This document shows positions 14,175 to 15,485 of a stretch of 15,485 nucleotides of DNA, piece after piece (position 1 is the first letter of the stretch; every line of letters begins with the position of its first letter). Under the pieces are notes generated by a model. That model searched no databases, was not told where the DNA came from, and worked only from the letters and a program-made list of their open reading frames with translations. Both the position numbers and the translations under genes were made by a program. The DNA is taken from NCBI GenBank assembly GCA_002788475.1, contig PFRK01000058.1:1-15485 (forward strand), given 5' to 3'. The DNA comes from Candidatus Nomurabacteria bacterium CG_4_9_14_0_2_um_filter_32_10. GTDB taxonomy: Bacteria > Patescibacteriota > Minisyncoccia > Phycocordibacterales > UBA9973.

Positions 14175-14183
14175 ATTATAGCA
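14175..14183 (-). promoter_or_regulatory. Extended -10 promoter of the RhuM-Doc gene
   Basis: TGCTATAAT on the minus strand, perfect, ending 6 nt before the GTG start. This implies a leaderless message. Confidence 0.65.
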
Positions 14184-14218
14184 TATTTTGACTAATTATT
14201 GGGAGAATAGGAGTTTAT

Positions 14219-14237
14219 AGCAAGAACCGTTCTTGCT
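14219..14237. terminator. Hairpin downstream of sppA
   Basis: AGCAAGAA-CCG-TTCTTGCT, an 8-bp stem located 14 nt after the sppA stop. On the minus strand no T-run follows, so termination would be weak; on the plus strand T-rich sequence follows. Confidence 0.4.
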
Positions 14238-14250
14238 TATTTATATTTAT

Positions 14251-15105
14251 TTACTCACAAAATATCACTTCCTCCGGAGAAATTTCCAACTGTTCGGCAA
14301 ACCATGCTCGTGCAGTTTCTTGATCACCGAGTGCATCAATCAATTTATTTTCAAGTGCAAGCGAACCAGGCATCGAAGAACCATCAGCGAGTTTTGCAAC
14401 TTCTTCAATAGGCAAATTTCTATTTTCCACAACAATTTTCACAAAATGCTCATGCCAAATTTTTAAGTCACGCTCCATTAAATCTCTTTCGGCAGGAGTA
14501 AGTGGTTTATCAGGATTTCCATAATCTTTAAATTTTCCAGATGCAAGTGAAATATATTGCAAACCTTCTTGAATATTCTTTGCTGTATTCTCCAAATAAG
14601 ACATTGTTATCCCAATACCTCCAACATCAGAAAAAGGAGAAGCAATTATTGTCTTTGCCCCTGTTGCTAACATATATGCACCGGATGTTCCAATCTCTCT
14701 TATTAGTGCTACAACTGGCAAGAAAGAATTTTTAAATCCATTGGTAATGATTTCTGAAGCAACAGGAGAACCGCCACCAGAATCAATGCGAGCAAGAACA
14801 CCAAGAATATTTGAATCACTTTCCGCCCATCGAAGCGTAGCCAGTGTATCATCGGGATTTGAAGTTGGTGGAAGGTCAGTATCATATGTCGTGCCATCTT
14901 TATTAGCTCCAGCGTAAGGAATAATATCTCCGATTATCGGAATAACAGCAATATTGCAAGAACCATCACTTATCTCCGTACTCGCATTATATCCACTCCA
15001 TTCATCATGCCATGAACCGAATATTCTAAGTCCGATAGCAAAAACTACGATTATCACCAAAGCCCACAATGCAATTATTTTAACTTGTTGTTTTATTGTT
15101 CCCAT
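14251..15105 (-). CDS. sppA: Membrane-anchored S49 signal peptide peptidase
   Basis: A 284-residue SppA/SohB-like protease, thought to cut residual signal peptides or other membrane-associated peptides. One membrane segment at about 8-29 (VKIIALWALVIIVVFAIGLRIF) puts the catalytic domain outside. NIAVIPIIGDI (51-61) and GVLARIDSGGGSPVASEII (102-120) are the S49 opening strands. The nucleophile is Ser141 in REIGTSGAYMLATGA, and the general base is most likely Lys193 in ASGKFKDYGNPDKPLTPAER. The 52-residue Ser-Lys spacing equals that of the Ser147/Lys199 dyad of B. subtilis SppA. A perfect extended -10 ends 6 nt before the ATG. The upstream small gene ends 23 nt away. Confidence 0.94.
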   Translation of the reverse strand: MGTIKQQVKIIALWALVIIVVFAIGLRIFGSWHDEWSGYNASTEISDGSCNIAVIPIIGDIIPYAGANKDGTTYDTDLPPTSNPDDTLATLRWAESDSNILGVLARIDSGGGSPVASEIITNGFKNSFLPVVALIREIGTSGAYMLATGAKTIIASPFSDVGGIGITMSYLENTAKNIQEGLQYISLASGKFKDYGNPDKPLTPAERDLMERDLKIWHEHFVKIVVENRNLPIEEVAKLADGSSMPGSLALENKLIDALGDQETARAWFAEQLEISPEEVIFCE

Positions 15106-15111
15106 AATTTA

Positions 15112-15120
15112 ATTATAACA
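15112..15120 (-). promoter_or_regulatory. Extended -10 promoter of sppA
   Basis: TGTTATAAT on the minus strand, perfect, ending 6 nt before the ATG. It predicts a leaderless transcript. No recognisable -35. Confidence 0.65.
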
Positions 15121-15128
15121 TTAAGCTA

Positions 15129-15309
15129 TTATTTTTTCTTATCTTGATCTTTGGGAAAACTATTTAAAAAATTCTGCAAGCTAAAAGCTTTTTCTAGCGC
15201 CTCTGGGGTTACGTTCCTAGTTCTCATAAGCTTGCATACTTCACAATCATCATCATCAAAATCTTCTTCTTTTTCTTTTTTTAGTTTTAATTTTTGGATT
15301 CTTTTTCAT
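15129..15309 (-). pseudogene. Small acidic CxxC protein gene, apparently frameshifted in an A7 run
   Basis: From ATG 15309 the minus strand reads MKKNPKIKTKKRKRRRF and then stops. The next frame, open from just behind the ATG to a double stop at 15131-15126, carries protein-like sequence: KEKEEDFDDDDCEVCKLMRT, then PEALEKAFSLQNFLNSF and a KDQDKKK tail. Removing one A from the run of seven A after ACT joins the two into a 59-residue protein with an acidic patch and a CxxC. The downstream frame has no usable ATG, GTG or TTG before the acidic patch. A TTTAAT 6 nt before the ATG follows the same promoter-start spacing as other genes here, which favours 15309 as the real start. This may be a true frameshift, a homopolymer sequencing error, or slippage. 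Function unknown. Confidence 0.5.
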
Positions 15310-15315
15310 ATTAAG

Positions 15316-15321
15316 ATTAAA
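15316..15321 (-). promoter_or_regulatory. -10 element of the small acidic gene
   Basis: TTTAAT on the minus strand (five of six bases of TATAAT), ending 6 nt before ATG 15309. No -35. Confidence 0.35.
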
Positions 15322-15367
15322 CAAGTATCAAAATAAAGTAATCCCTTAATGGTATTAAAATACATCG

Positions 15368-15485
15368 TTAATAATTAAAAGTTCCGCACACTGGGCAAAA
15401 AATAGGTCCAACTAATACTTGTTCTGGAAGAGGGTTTTGACACATTGTGCATAAGTGCTTAGAAGTATAAATTGAAGAACCATAA
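15368..15485 (-). CDS. C-terminal zinc ribbon of a protein running off the right edge
   Basis: The last 38 codons of a minus-strand gene whose 5' part is outside the window. They contain two CxxC pairs about 17 residues apart (HLCTMCQNPLPEQ and IFCPVCGTFNY) and end in TAA at 15368. This is a typical zinc ribbon at the very C-terminus. The upstream domain, and so the function, cannot be seen. There is no in-frame start in the visible part. Confidence 0.7.
   Translation of the reverse strand, partial: YGSSIYTSKHLCTMCQNPLPEQVLVGPIFCPVCGTFNY

Noticed and set aside
1..15485. CRISPR array, rRNA, prophage module or recoded stop codons
   Set aside because: No spaced direct repeats, no rRNA-like stretch and no phage structural genes were seen; TGA ends the HNH gene and conserved tryptophans use TGG.

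Overview
The window is AT-rich, standard-code bacterial DNA with compact genes, almost all on the minus strand. The mix suggests a Patescibacteria (CPR), Parcubacteria-like genome: a short MetK, a SWIB protein, a RhuM/Doc protein, a Cys-rich protein of a type I associate with that group, and very small intergenic gaps. This placement is inference from gene content; no marker gene or search was used. TGA serves as a stop (it ends the HNH gene), which argues against the recoded CPR lineages.

Layout, in order of minus-strand transcription from the right edge: the tail of a zinc-ribbon protein; a small acidic protein gene that looks frameshifted; sppA (membrane S49 peptidase); a RhuM-Doc fusion; a SWIB protein; then a promoter, a SAM riboswitch and a terminator leading into an HNH endonuclease gene and metK; then scpA and scpB, separated by a 104-bp inverted-repeat element; a D,D-carboxypeptidase; and ddl. 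A short plus-strand island holds rpmG and tRNA-Trp(CCA). Left of it is the purine cluster purL-purQ-purF-purN, then the truncated Cys-rich gene running off the left edge.

Functionally, purF, purN, purL and purQ cover early de novo purine steps (PRA formation, GAR formylation, FGAM synthesis). ddl and the carboxypeptidase act on peptidoglycan D-Ala-D-Ala, scpAB on chromosome condensation, and metK makes S-adenosylmethionine under an upstream SAM-sensing leader.

The least expected signals are non-coding. (1) A tandem pair of 15-nt palindromes in front of the SWIB gene matches, at 26 of 30 positions, a stretch lying in frame inside purQ, and a single palindrome of the same type forms the P4 arm of the SAM riboswitch. 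This looks like a small dispersed palindromic element able to sit in leaders, structured RNA and coding sequence, comparable in principle to Rickettsia palindromic elements. (2) Extended -10 promoters (TGnTATAAT-like) repeatedly end exactly 6 nt before a start codon, which suggests widespread leaderless mRNAs. (3) The SAM riboswitch has an enlarged P2 region and is separated from metK by an HNH nuclease gene.
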